In this document: piece after piece, positions 46,901 to 59,700 of the stretch
Layout: every line of letters starts with the position of its first letter
Position numbering within the stretch: position 1 is the stretch's first letter
From: Chimonanthus salicifolius
Lineage: Eukaryota > Streptophyta > Magnoliopsida > Laurales > Calycanthaceae
Assembly: GCA_013350335.1 (NCBI GenBank)
Contig: CM023542.1
Coordinates: 3,464,025-3,528,024, forward strand
Direction of reading: 5' to 3'
Length of the DNA stretch: 64,000 nucleotides
Position numbers and translations under genes: made by a program
The notes under the pieces: model-generated
What the model saw: only the letters and a program-made list of their open reading frames with translations
The model's database searches: none
Told to the model about the DNA's origin: nothing

Positions 46901-47641
46901 TCATTTATGTATACGTGATGAGTGTTGTAGCCATTGCCTTTTCCCCGTTCCTTTAAATGGTTGACAACTAACAACACTCATTGCTCTGCGTTATGATGTA
47001 TGCCGCTAGACAATCAGAACTGGTGGAGTCAGCACTATTGTGATGAATTTCTTTTTCTTTTATTTCTCTTCTTTTTTCAATCCACTGTCGTGGATTATAC
47101 CTTGAAAAATGGACAATCCTCTTTCTTCAGTTGGTGTCAACCAATTGGATGGTTAAAGAAAACAGCTGTTGTGCACTTATCTCCAATTTGTTAAGATCGT
47201 CGTCTAACGGTGCTTGTGTCCATACAAGATGAGGGCCATGATTTGGACCCTCCGCTTGATATATGTACGTCTGCATACTGCAAAATGTATATAGGTTGCC
47301 AGTTACACGCCTCAAACTTTATATTTTTCTCTGCTGTCTATGGATTGTCATTGACTGGATGGAAGTAAAATGCAAAGCAGGAGAACAAGCAAGGATACCT
47401 GGCTCAGAGACATGCTCTGGTTGCTGCCAAGAACATAATGCATTTGACAAAAGGAGGTAGGGAGGAAAAGTTGGCGACATACAGGCCCTCTTCAGCCATG
47501 GCGATAGTTTCCTTGGGGAGGAAGGATGCAGTAGCCCAGTTCCCGATCGGCACATTCATTGGCTGCATGCCGGGCATGATCAAATCGAGAGACTTATTTG
47601 TTGGGAAGACTAGGAAGGAAATGGGACTCAGTCATCATTGA
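40937..47641 (+). CDS. AIFM2/FSP1-like NAD(P)H:quinone oxidoreductase, four exons
   Basis: Exons: 40937-41046, 42687-42943, 45850-46301 and 47381-47641 (stop TGA 47639-47641). All introns are GT-AG and the phases match, giving 359 residues, the usual length of plant AIF-homolog proteins. This family uses FAD and NAD(P)H to reduce quinone-like acceptors; human FSP1 reduces ubiquinone at membranes. Seen here: an N-terminal FAD Rossmann motif VVVVGGGVAGAVLAKTL (about residues 10-26), LIDPKEYFEIPWA, YDYLVIATGH, a second Rossmann motif ILIIGGGPTGVELAGEIA (about 140-157), the FAD-contact motif IFAIGDITNIP, and GYLAQRHALVAAKNI. No signal peptide, membrane segment or N-terminal myristoylation glycine is visible. 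The frame is intact. It is divergent from uricase. Confidence 0.93.
41047..42686 (+). other. Intron 1 of the AIFM2-like gene
   Basis: A 1.6-kb intron with only short open frames and no recognised element. Confidence 0.6.
42944..45849 (+). other. Intron 2 of the AIFM2-like gene
   Basis: A 2.9-kb intron. No element with clear ends and no protein similarity was seen. Confidence 0.6.
46302..47380 (+). other. Intron 3 of the AIFM2-like gene
   Basis: A 1.1-kb intron, donor GTGAGT, acceptor AAAGCAG. No inserted element is recognised. Confidence 0.6.
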
Positions 47642-48270
47642 CTCGTAAGGCTTGAGATTACTGGTCATGTGTTTATCCTTTCCTGTTTTATTCGTGTTGC
47701 CCTTTGCCTTCTGCTGTTATCATTACTGAACCCCTTGCAGATGATTATACATTCTCATTGTATTGATAACACTGCATGTTATGTAGTGGAGGAGTCAGTC
47801 TAATCAATTGAAAGGAACCCATGTCACAGTTTTAAGATGCTCTTAAATGCAACCACATAGATGCTGGTTTGAGAAGACTTCTGTTTCAGAAACAAAAACA
47901 AAATAAGAAATTAATATTTTGTACTTGGAATTAACATAGAATAAGCTTAGCCATTTAAGAATGAACTGATTAGCACCAAATAATTTCTCTTAAGGACTAA
48001 ATTAAGGCCACATGAAAAACTCGGAAAATGAATTCAGGTTGATTTGGGCTTGGATTTTGCACAAAACAGCAGGCTTGACTTTTAAACCTTCTCTCACATG
48101 CCAAACCCATCTTTTTGCTAGAAAATGATAGATGGCTAACAAACAAAAACGGAACCATCCAAACCCAACATAATGAAGTGCAATGCTTGGTTTAATGGTT
48201 GGGTTCTGCCAACTTTGCTGTTGAGTCATTGATGCATAACCATTAATACGAACCCATGTCTCTAAAGTTG
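47642..48270. other. 3' flank of the AIFM2-like gene
   Basis: This holds the probable 3' UTR and then a stretch with GGTTGGGTT-like motifs (48030-48210) that may be a further degraded copy of the GGGTTGGG element family. Confidence 0.4.
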
Positions 48271-48271
48271 G

Positions 48272-48450
48272 ATTTTTATTTTTACAAGTGTCGAGGGCTT
48301 GTTAGAGCTCTTGATTAGTATGTGTGCAAGTGTCACTGTCCACACACACCAAGTAAAATTATCGGGAGTGGAGCTTTGGATGGAATGGAATTCGAACTCA
48401 GGACTCTTATTTTGTAAAGCGGGTTCCTAGCCAATATACCAACCCCCCTC
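48272..48450 (-). mobile_element. tRNA-derived SINE
   Basis: On the minus strand an A box (TTGGTATATTGGCTAGG, 48426-48442) and a B box (GTTCGAATTCC, about 48387-48398) lie 28 bases apart, as in tRNA genes. The element ends in an A-rich tail (seen as GATTTTTATTTTTAC near 48271). It differs in sequence from the SINE at 21528-21712. No clear target duplication. Confidence 0.7.
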
Positions 48451-48588
48451 CAAAGTTAAAACTTGATATACATCTTCACTATAAGAATTACTTAGTCAGG
48501 GTCCACGGCCTAAGACCCAAATGCTGAGAACGAAGCTTGGTTCTTCTTGGTCAAAGCCCAATGGGAATGGGAAGTTAAAATTTTCTTT

Positions 48589-48947
48589 GGGTGGCCATTC
48601 TAACATGGGTGTTATCTTTTAAGAGGTACGGATTTTAGTGAACTTTCCATTTTGCCCTTCATCTATCCGCAAAAATCGGTTCATTTTCCAGTGAATCGGT
48701 TTACTTATCGGTGCACCGACTGGATCACTTGGAAATCGGTGTACTGATTTCTTGAGAGTCTAAATCGGTGCACCGAACAGATCATTTTACACATAAATCG
48801 GTTCACTCATCGATGCACTGGACAGTGCACCAATGAGTGAAACTATTCGCTGAAAAAGTAAGCCGATTTCTGCGGATGGGAGCAAAGTGGGAAATCCAAA
48901 AAATCCGTATCTACTAAAAGAGTATTCTTATGTTAGGATGTCCACCC
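48589..48947. mobile_element. 359-bp fold-back MITE with 8-bp flanking repeat
   Basis: The left arm starts GGGTGGCCATTCTAACAT, and the inverted right arm starts GGGTGGACATCCTAACAT. The arms stay alignable for more than 100 bases (ATACGGATTTT, TATCCGC/CATCCGC, AAATCGG). TTTTCTTT flanks both sides (48581-48588 and 48948-48955). The inside repeats AATCGGTKCAYCGA units about six times. The 8-bp duplication fits hAT better than Mutator, but the T-rich flank makes the exact length uncertain. Confidence 0.78.
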
Positions 48948-50418
48948 TTTTCTTTTATAGGAATAGCAGCTTTTGGGAGAGGTTGGTACTTTAATTGGGG
49001 AAACTCTACATTCATCATTGGATGAGCCTCGTCTGATTGGATGGGATGGATAGATGACTTCATGATTGACATAACTTAAGGGAAATTTCTCGAATCTTAT
49101 CCATTGTCACAAATCTCGTTCTCAAGATATTAACAACAATTGTTAATAGCGGGATATTTTCAAATTCTCGAGTTTTTATCAGGAATTTAACAGGGAAAAT
49201 CTCAGCGGAAAATATATTATTTAAAAAATAATATAATAAATATAAAAAATAAATAATGTGGCAAAGTTTGAAAACATAGATGATATTTCATAAATAAAAA
49301 AATGTGTATTTGTCCCAAGCGTTTTTAATAGTAAAAATCTCGTGATTTTAATGGGAATTTACCATTTCTCGTGATAAAAACGTGTTTTTAAGGGGAATTT
49401 ACCTTTTAAAATAGCACATGCGTTAAACTCGGGTTTTTAACGCACAAAAGTTATTTTTTCGATATATTCGTGATAAAAATGAAAATATCGGAGATATTTG
49501 TTACATTGATCTTATCATCATAACCTTGAGAGATGAGTTATAAAAATTCAATGATTTTATAGTAATTAAATATTTAAAGTCTAAAATGACATAACTATTA
49601 TAATTAGCTAGAGTTTAAATTTTACATAAACAATATCCTTATTATTTTTGATATGTTTCATTAGAAAATATGTAATCAGTTAAATGGTAGCCGGAAGGCC
49701 TTACTCTTCATTCATTCCCAATAGTGTTTTTCTTTTGAGGGCTTTTTTCCTTCGTAGACTGGTTTTCTTAATAAATTGTTTATCACTGAAAAAAAAAAAA
49801 GAGTTCAAACTTTTTAACAGTGCCGGTTCTGAGATGTCCTGAATCTCAGAGGCTCTAGATAAACTTTTAAGATAGGGTCCTACTGTAATTAGCATCCCTC
49901 TTTTATTTTCTAATTTTTTTTACCTATTTTTTGAAGGTCTTAGGCGGTAGCCTACTTGGCTTACAAGCAGGGCAGCTCCTTCTTTCTAAAACCATCTGTC
50001 TAGCACGAAGATGACAGTACCAGCTAGGGATATAAATGGGTCCTTAATAGCAAAAGGCCCTGAACCAAAAAAGGTTTTAAGCCACTGATGAAGGCCATAT
50101 CTGTACAAATTATTTCACCACAAGATCTATACCAATCATATCATCTTGAACCATACAAACGATGCAAAATCCAAAGAATCCAGTTTCCAATTTCTTTTTA
50201 CCTTGTTAGAAAAGCTTCAAAGTGGATGATTTTTTTTTTAGCGATAACAAAAAACCTTCAAGTGAATGATTGATGAGCAACTCAGGGGAGAAGGGGGTTT
50301 AACAAGAATGACTAAGAACAGTAGCCTGAAGAAGAGCAGCCCAAATTTTAATTTTTATAAAGATACCGATAATAATCACTCATTTTGTGATGCATTGATA
50401 GTAAGTACATTCTAACTT

Positions 50419-50503
50419 ACCGACACTCGTTGTCGGTGTGACCATAGTTTCATGGGGTTGAGTGGGGCTCAAGTCTTAGTGAAGTGAAAATATATAAAAA
50501 AAA
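50419..50503 (+). mobile_element. 85-bp poly(A)-tailed retroposon with 16-bp target duplication
   Basis: AAGTACATTCTAACTT stands at 50403-50418 and again at 50504-50519. Between them is ACCGACACTCGTTGTCGGTG ..., ending in AAAATATATA and a poly(A) run. The first 17 bases form a perfect 6-bp stem hairpin (CCGACA/TGTCGG). Long duplication plus poly(A) shows LINE-machinery insertion of a small RNA or a 5'-truncated SINE. No A or B box is visible. Confidence 0.85.
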
Positions 50504-50826
50504 AAGTACATTCTAACTTGAAAATAGCTCACGATCAAAGTCAAAATTACAATAAGAGTCTTTTCCGATGATACTCAATATTAGACACGTAAAGATGTTA
50601 ATAGTTGGAATGTTGGATTACCCATTTATTAAGTTGGTGTAGATTAGGTCGACCTTTTATAAATAAGTAAAAAATCTTAAACCCATATCTTTCAGTCTAA
50701 TTTACAATGCTTAACTAGTTAAGTAAGATTTTGTCAGATTTACAAATATTAGTAAAATATTAATATAAAAATAAAAAAATCCTATCAAATATATATGTAT
50801 ATCTTTTAAACAAAATGTTTAAAATA

Positions 50827-51655
50827 TCATAAATAATTCCAGATTTAGATTTAGATTTTGAATTTAATTTTGCTTTATCTTTATCTTCATTTTGAATTTC
50901 CCATTATCTTTTTATTTGAATTTTTCTTATCTATATGTATTAGACTTTGATTATAAATAAATGAAATAAGCTCTCTCCTTTGTGAGAGACACCGAGCAAT
51001 ATTATTTTTCACATGGTATGGAGCCTAAATTCGGTCCTGGTGAGCTAACCTTCATTCATCATGATTCTTCTCTCCCTCTGTTGGAGAAGATAATCATTGG
51101 CAGAGGGAGGACACAACGATGCTGATTTTGTCCCCTACTCTTCTTCTCATTCAAGACCATTCAGTATTCCACTAGAGCAAGTTTTGCGTGTGCTTCCTCT
51201 TCATTCGGTAGTCCGCACACCTATGATTTATGGTGCTCCAGATGGACCACATCATTGCAGCCAATTAGTGTGGTGCTAATTCAATCTTCGCAGCTAGTCA
51301 GTGCACTGCCACTTCAATTCATCTTTGCAGCCAGTCAGTGTGATGCAAGCTCATCCAATTATCGCAGCCAGTCAGTGAACTACCAATTCATTTCTGGCCA
51401 GTCAATGCAACACTTTTCATCTCTCATTCATGTCGTTTCTAAGATTAGCGTTATTCCATACACATTACAGCTTGCAAAGGCATGATAGAATCCCTCTAGA
51501 TTTAGATTTTGAACTTAATTTTACTTTATCTTTATCTCCATTTTGAATTTCTAATTATCTTATTATTTGAATTTTCCTTATCTATATGTATCAGACTAAA
51601 TAAATGAAATAGGTTCTCTCCTTTGTAAAAGACACCGAGCAATATTATTTCCACA
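50827..51655 (+). mobile_element. TRIM (terminal-repeat retrotransposon in miniature)
   Basis: Two direct repeats of 170-190 bp flank 470 bp of non-coding DNA: 50827-51013 and 51483-51655. Both contain AGATTTAGATTTTGAA, TCTTATCTATATGTATYAGA, CTCTCCTTTGT and GACACCGAGCAATATTATTT, and both end in CA. The left repeat is followed at once by TGGTATGGAGCC (51014-51025), a primer-binding site of the initiator-Met type. A purine-rich AAAGGCA lies just before the right repeat. No gag or pol. A target duplication is not evident. Confidence 0.85.
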
Positions 51656-51659
51656 GATT

Positions 51660-53746
51660 TATGCCTTCGCTTAAAGGTTGAGGTGCTTTGATAACAAGCT
51701 AAAGGATATATCCCACTCTATCATCATTAAAATTTGATGAATAAATAGATTATCACAAATGTTATCAAATTGTCCAAATTTTTAAATTTTTTATTTTAAA
51801 ATAAAAACACACTATTAAATAAATATATTTATTTATTATGACCGACCAAATAATAAGATATATCAAATAGACATAAAAACATAAAATCTAAATAATAAAA
51901 ATAAAAATAAAAATAAAAATGCATTTATAAGACCATGCAGCATGTACAAAGAAAGGCTCAAACATAGACTTTCCATGAACACATTCACAATATTTATTTC
52001 ATTGGTGACAAAGGCAACAAATCTTATTATAACTAAATTATGAGCATGTGACCTGATTGTGACAGGTTAAAGATTGGAGACTGAAAATCCACTACCATAA
52101 CCATTGTGGTAATGGTGACTGGTCCCAGGCAGGTAACACGTCACTTTCATATTTACTATTTAATCCGTGAGATTTTGGACCTTCTAAAGGTTGACACGTA
52201 GCATGTCGGTCAGTACACATTGATTATGTCAGGCTAGTTGGACCGACAACTCCCAATTGGACCGACTCGTTACACGCCACAACTCATGATGGAAGACTGG
52301 TTTAATTTAAATATTTTTATATACAAATATAAAACACACTTTATAAAGTGAGTTCATTTAAAATTTATTATTTTTTCTTTAATGACTGCAAAAATTATGG
52401 TCATTAATTAAACTAGAACAAATGATTCTACAAAATAATCACACATATTCTCTATAATTTGAATTCTTCCTCATGATTTTACAATTCCAAAATACAGTAT
52501 CCACAATCCAATAATGTCCCCTCAGAGATAGCAAACATTTTTAGTACAAATCTTGATTTGGTGCCGGCAGTAAATTTTATTTGATAAATAAAATTTTAAG
52601 ATCATCTTTTAAATCTCATCAATCTATTAATTAAAATGTACTCTCTAAGTTACTTATATATAATTTTATTTTAAAAGCATTTTTTAATTTGATAAAATCA
52701 AAAGATTATATAAGTAGAAGGAATTATGAGAACAAAGAGATTGTGAAAGAAATGGATTGATGTCAAGACTATGTGACTAGGGAAGTGAGGTCCAATATTT
52801 GACTCTACCCCAAAGGGCCACTCCCTATAGTAATACCCAACCGTGCAGATTGAGAGATTTTCACATGTCCTGAAGATTAGTTGGGTGAGACACTTGGGCA
52901 CTATAAAAAATGGATTAATAATGGTGAAAAAGGAGGCAATAAGAAAAAAATAAAATAGCTAAACAGAATCAATTCCAAATTTTATGATTCGACTAGCAAC
53001 TAACTTCAGACCCAAGTCACTTACAACTCAATGGATCTTGAAAGATAGTGAAACTCGAGAAAATGTAGCATTTTAGAACAATGTAGGCTTCATGGTCTTC
53101 ACACTGGTAGTCAAGGATCGAATGTTTCTCCCAAAAAAAATGGCAGAGAAGGAAATTCAACAAAGAATATGATTGATTTGCTGAGGTTTGGTGGACAGGT
53201 AATGATGATGATGATGATGATGATACAAAGAATTTTTTACTAAGTTCTGTAAGCTTGAATGAATACAGAAAATAGCAGAACCTGTAATGATGATGATAAC
53301 GGTGATGACAATGATAGGAATAAATTTTCACAAATTCTCTATGCTTCAATGAAAACGGAAAATAGCAGAACATTTCTCAAATGTGTTTTCACGGTTCACA
53401 ATAAATGTAGCAATTTTAGAATATAAGAATCATCAAAAGCTACAAAATCAAAACTGATAGTTGAATATGGGAAGTTGAATGAAAAGATAATTAGTCCAAC
53501 AAAAGGGGAACTTCATTTATGCCTCTTCTTCTATCTACAACAAATATTTCACAATTTTAAAGAAATATATCCAACAATACAGTGAAAACCAAACGACGGA
53601 CCGACAAAAGAAGAAGAGTAGAAAGAAAGAAAGAAAACTCCAAGGAACTTATCTATACACCAATCAAATGGTCTTGGATAAGAAACTCAGGTAACATAAT
53701 GTGTAGAGAGATTGATCACTGGTCTCGGGAGGGTATTAAACTAAAC
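51660..53746. other. AT-rich intergenic DNA downstream of TMK
   Basis: No gene was recognised. It contains short microsatellites (AAAATAA units near 51898-51920 and (GAT)n at 53202-53223). The last part is the likely 3' UTR of the TMK gene. Confidence 0.5.
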
Positions 53747-56700
53747 TTACCGGCCATCAGCAGAAGTGAAAGATTCAGCAAATCCAGTAGGCCTGGCTGG
53801 AATGCTTCCCTTGCTGTCATCAAGACCTGACGAGCTGTAATCTGTGCCATCTGTAGCCTTCCAAACCTTCACCAACTGATGGAGGGGTTGGCTGCAATCA
53901 ATTCCCAAATACTCCTGTTCATCACATGTAGGCTTCCACTTCCCAACCATTGGTGCCAACACGCCCACTACATGTCCCATGTCTGGCCGCTGGTTAGCCT
54001 CTCTTGCTGTACAGTGACCCGCCAATTCGGAAATGATGGAGATACTCTCATATGTCTCCTCTGTCACATCCAGAGCAGGGTCAACGGCTGCCATCAGCGT
54101 GTCCCTACTTGACTTCATCTGCCAGAACCATTCAGCTAGGTATCGGCTTTCCTCTGGCCGGTCCTCATCAAGTGCTGTCAGTCCAGTCACTAGCTCCATC
54201 AGCACCACCCCGTAACTGAAAACATCAGCTTTCGTAGTTACTTTCCCCGTAACTGAAAATTGAATGAGTTGAACAACAAAAATTAGATAATTAGGATAAG
54301 AAATGGGTATAACTTTGAAAATGCAGTTTTTAGTCGGAAATTTGGTGAAATTTATTTTAGAGATTAGCAAATTTTTGTGTTAATGAGTGATAGTCTGATG
54401 CTACTCTCCTCTGTTACTTCATCTTAAGACTTGCAGAAGATGAAATACCAAGATATGGCAGAGATCAAAAGTGGTTAGTAAATAACTGCTAATGCAAATT
54501 TACATATACAAGTATTCAAGTTTGTGTCTGAAAATGGTAGTGTCTTGTCAGTTAGCAGAACCTGGAGGACAGGCTCTTGTCATGTTCATACTAGTACTTA
54601 TATGCCTTCGACATCAGTACCCTAAAAATGTGCAACTAGTTTGTTTGTGAAAAATCCTACTATAAGGATATATTGGTTCACAAAATATGCATACATGTTT
54701 CTCCCTTTATCATCATAAATGGCATCTTCCCCCATAGTACATTTCTTTTTCTTAAGAAGCACAGAATAAAAAAAGGAAAAGATTCAGGAAAGCATGAGAC
54801 AAAAGCCAATAAAAAAATCATGTGGATGTCGATAAGGATATTTAGCCAAAAACTCAGAAGATTTGCGAACTCAGAAGACTTTGCTCAAATAGAATTTTTA
54901 GGTTGGATCTTGGGTCTCAGGTTTTTCCCATTAACCCAAATGACCCGAGAAAATCTTGGGCTTTCAATCTTGAAACCAACCTCACCCAAAGCTGAGACCT
55001 GTAACCCAGTAATGGCTGCTTTTTAGTTGGGTCCTTCAAGTTTGGTTTTTGCCCAACCCAACTTGCAACCTTCATGAAAGGAATGTGCTCACAAAACAAC
55101 TCTTTTTTTGAAAGATTACTAATTTATTGAAGGAGAAGCATAAGGAATATCTGTTGAAATCCTTTGAGATTCACACATCAACAAGCTACTAGTCAAAAGT
55201 TGATAGGCAACAACAAAATAGAATAGTACCAACATTACTATTTCCATGATATCTTGAAAATATAAATTGTAACTGTATGATGTTCTCATAGTCATCAATG
55301 CTCAAGTGGATTCTTTTGCAAAAGAGGGGTTTCACAACCTAGTGTTGCTGCGGGTGATGTTCAATCTTGCTTGATGTTTCAGGCGTCGAGGTTCCCCTTA
55401 TTGTTAGTTTATTCATCTACTTTTAGAAATGGTAATGACTCAAACCCTACAACCTTTAAGGTTGCGACAGTTTCTGTATGTCTCTGGTTGTATCATAATT
55501 CTTCCTTTTACTTTAGAAATAAAGTATCATCGTTTAAAAGAAAAATTGACAATCAGAGTAATTGTAATGTTACATTTTTATTACTAATTATAAAAACTGA
55601 TATCATGAAAACAATTTTGTATCACATCTCATGGGTTTAAAAGACCATTTTCAGCGGTTGAATTGGAAGACCATTTCTAGCAGTTGCTCACATGAACTGG
55701 TACTTTATGAGAGATGCAGAAGTGAATAACTGTTTTTTGATAACCAGCAATGAATAACTGTTATAATCATTGTAATGATGTAAATTTTGAAAGCTATAAA
55801 TAAGAACAACTGGAACAGTTTTAGATGTTCAAATCGAAAACTTCAATTCTATGGCTTTGACTGTTTAGAGTGTTGTAGACATACAAATATAGGAAACATA
55901 GAACGTGCAATGCAGAAATAACAAAGCAAACACAAATACAGCAAAATTTATGTGGTTTAGTACCAAGATGAGATGGAAGCAATTTGATAGGTTTTGGTAA
56001 TGGGGTTGATAAAATAGTGCTCTCTTCCTCATACCTATCTCAATGCATATGAATCCTATAACCTCTGAAATCCCTCAAAGATACATTACATAAGTACCCT
56101 TATGCCCTAAAGGTCAAGGGCTGGCAAGCACTCCCTGAGAATACAAGAATCTTCACAGCAAGAAATGCCCCTAGATTAAAAGGTCAGTAACAGGGTATTT
56201 AATGGAGTTCTGAAAAAAATAGTTCAAGTCTAGTTACAGATGAAATTTCTACACAACGCTGCTAAAAAAATCCCTTATCACAATCCACTAGGCTTAGTGA
56301 AAAATTAATGCATTACTAGTAGAAAGAAACGGTGAATGTTGGGAAACAGTGTAATTTTATGGAGTTCCAAAAGATCAGAATTGGTTCAGTTACAGATGAA
56401 ACTGTTAACACAATAGCTAATTCCATGGTCATAATCCACTGGGACTACCACTGAAAAAAAAATCATAACTTAAAAGCAGGAGATAGTTTTCCTAAATCAA
56501 AACTGACACTTCTATTTCCATATGAATCTCAAAATGTATACCAGAATGATAGACAAAATAAAGATTGCCGATCTTTAGTGCTCCTTTGGCATGAATGGGA
56601 AGAAAATACAACCCTTTTAACCAACATTTTTTTTGAGAGGTAGGAACTAACCTTGCAATGCTGCAGTCATGCAATCCAATAGAATATTAGGGGTGCAACT

Positions 56701-59700
56701 TGGATTAGGGTCAACCCGAAACCTGACTAACTCAACCTGAAATATGGGCGGGCTAACTAGGTTCCCATTTAAAATATGGGTTGCTCTGAGCCAAAAATAC
56801 TCGACACGTTTTTATTTGAGTTGGGCTAGAGTCATGCTTTGTATAACCGGATCTACCCGAATTACCAGAATTTTATACATAAACGCACTCCTTATTTTTT
56901 ATTTCATTGTTTGATTTTTTTTTATAATTAACTCTTTACGGTGATTATATTTTAGTAGAAGAGACTTGTTTTTCATAGATACCTCTTCTCTTAAAACAAT
57001 AACAATACACTATATGTAAATCCAGTTATCTACTTAATTACATGGGTTGAACTGTGACCCGATTTAAGCCAACCCATAATAGTTGGCTAAAACAAAAAAA
57101 TGGGTTGGGGTTTTAAAAATGGTGGTTCTGCTATGGGCGGGTTGGAGGAGGATAAAATATGGGTTGGATTGAAAAATAGTGACCCGAATTAAATATGCAA
57201 AGGTTAAAAGTTGGCTCTCAATCCAACCCACTCACCCAGATTACCCCTACTGTAGATAGATTTCTATTTATTGTCTTATCCAAAGTCATTGCATTGAATT
57301 ATTTCCACAATTAAACATCAACAAGAGAAATAAAGTTGACCATAACAAACATAAAAGGTGTTCAAGGTTTTTCTGGATGTAGTTATTGACAGTTACAAAG
57401 ATGATGTAGAAGTGTACGTAATTGCTTATAGCTCTAATTTTTAAAGCCCAATCTGGATGCCTAACTAAATTTTGTTTATGACAAATTGAAAATAAGATTC
57501 ATATACCTGCATATTCTGGTGCTAAGTATCCAAAGGTCCCAGCAAGTCTAGTCACCACCGACTGCTTTCCATCGGGTGCAAGCTTTACCAACCCAAAATC
57601 TGAAACTTTTGCCCGATAATTGTCACCAAGGAGGATATTTGAAGACTTGAGGTCTCTGTGGATAAAGCTCTGATGAGCCATACTATGAAGATACTCCATT
57701 CCTCTGGCAACATCCAGTGCAATGTTGAGCCTCCTTTTCCATGATAGTGGCTCCAATTTAAACGTCTTCCAATGGAACAGATGCTTGCTTAAAGCTCCCT
57801 GAGGCATGTATTCATATACCAGAAGTCTCTCATGTCCTTCAATTGAGTAACCCAACAGCGATACAAGGTGCCGGTGACGGACCTTTGAGAGAACAGCAAT
57901 TTCAGCTTGGAATTCATCCAAGGCCTTGTTGCTAGTCACAGCAGCTTCCATTCTTTTAACAGCTATTATAGTTCCATCATCCAACTCGCCCTTGTAAACT
58001 GCCCCAAAACCACCCCGACCGAGCTCATTCTCTGGAGCAAAATTTCTAGTCACATTCCTAAGAACCTGAACTGATATGATGAGATTCCCAACCTCAATTA
58101 CCTGCCCCTCATTTGTCCCACTGCTGAATCTGCTCTGGGACCCACCAGTAGTATTAGATGTGTTTGCATTGTTATCACTGGTAACTGTAATCTTAACCAT
58201 ATTTTCACGATCAGATGAGTCTTTTGGGTGAATGACAAATGAGCTTGGGGCTTGAAGAGTACGTCTTCGTCTCCAGCAGAAAAACAACCCAGAAAACAAA
58301 AACAGAACACCCAAGGCACATGCAACTGGGACCAAGATAGTTAGCATTTTTGGTGTTCCTGAGCCTTTCTTCTTGGTGTCTGCTGCTGATCTTCCGGAAT
58401 TACCAGCTAGGTCACCACCAGAATTTGATCTTGTATTGGTAGGAGGAGACTGGTTACTGGATGGAGATTGTGCATGTCCAGACGGTGACGGTGTACTGTT
58501 ATTTGATGGTGACGGTGGATTGTTAATTGGTGGTGAAGGTGGGCTGTTGACTGGAGGTGATGATGAGCTGCCATTCGGTGATAGTGGGCTGTTCTTTGGT
58601 GATGGAGTTTTACTGGGTGGAGCAGCGTGCAACTTTGGGTTTCCATCGGTGGACACCCGCACACCACTGCTAAATTTTGGTATTGGAGGCTCAAAATTGT
58701 TCCCATTCAAGTTCAGCAGTCTCAATGACTTCAATCCAGTCAGACTTGTTGGAATTGTTCCATGTAGGTGGTTTCCTTGTAGTAGAATGTTCACAAGAGA
58801 ATCTAACTTTCCAATTGACGGACTAAGAGTGCCACTAAAGTTGTAATTAGGCAGGTTTAAAACAGAAACCTTCCTGTTATTGCAAGTGATGCCCAACCAA
58901 GAGCCGCAAGGATCATTACCTGACCATGAAGAGACAAGATTTGATGGGTAATTAACTCCTGCAAGGAAATCCAAAAGTGCAGTAACCTCTGTTGCACATG
59001 GAATACCGGGACTGGATTGACAAAAGGAGTTTCCATTGTAAGTGAAATTAATTCCCAATTTGGGGATAGGTCCTGTCAACTTGTTATTAGCCAATCTCAA
59101 TGATTCAAGTGGCAGTGACGAAAGGCTCTCGGGGATTGGACCAACAAGCTGGTTGTCACTGAGCCAGAGATCTGTTAAAGAAGAGCAATTTCCAATGCCT
59201 GCAGGGATTGCCCCTGTAAAACTATTTCCATTCAGCCACAACTGTTTCAGAGAGATCATGGTGGTGACAATGTCGATCGGACCTGACAATTTTTCTCCAT
59301 CCTGATCATTCAACCAAAGTATCTGCAGCTGGGCTCCGTTATAGCTTGCTGGAATATTGCCAGTGAGTCCGTTGTAGGACAGCTTCAGTGCTGTCAAAGA
59401 ACCCATTTTCCCTAAAAACTCAGGCAAAGGTCCGATGAGGTTGCATTGCATCAAAGACAGATTCATTAACTGCACCGAATTCTGCAAAACATCAGGTAAG
59501 TACCAACCTGTGCTCTTGTTCAAAGGGCTGTAATCCAAAGACATGACTTGTAAACTGTCAAGGCCATCAAAAAAATCAGAAGGGATGGTGTCAAACTGAT
59601 TGTAACCCAGATATGCATACTGTAATTCAGAGAGGCCATTGAAGGTCGGCAGTGGCCCATTGAAGTAGTTATGCTGGAAACCTAAGTTTGAGAGTTTAGA

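Noticed and set aside
53017..53373. 118-codon minus-strand frame
   Set aside because: His/Tyr/Ser repeats come from two (GAT)n-type tracts; no family match.
58373..58846. 157-codon plus-strand frame rich in Gly/Asp
   Set aside because: It is the antisense shadow of the Pro/Ser-rich linker of the TMK gene.
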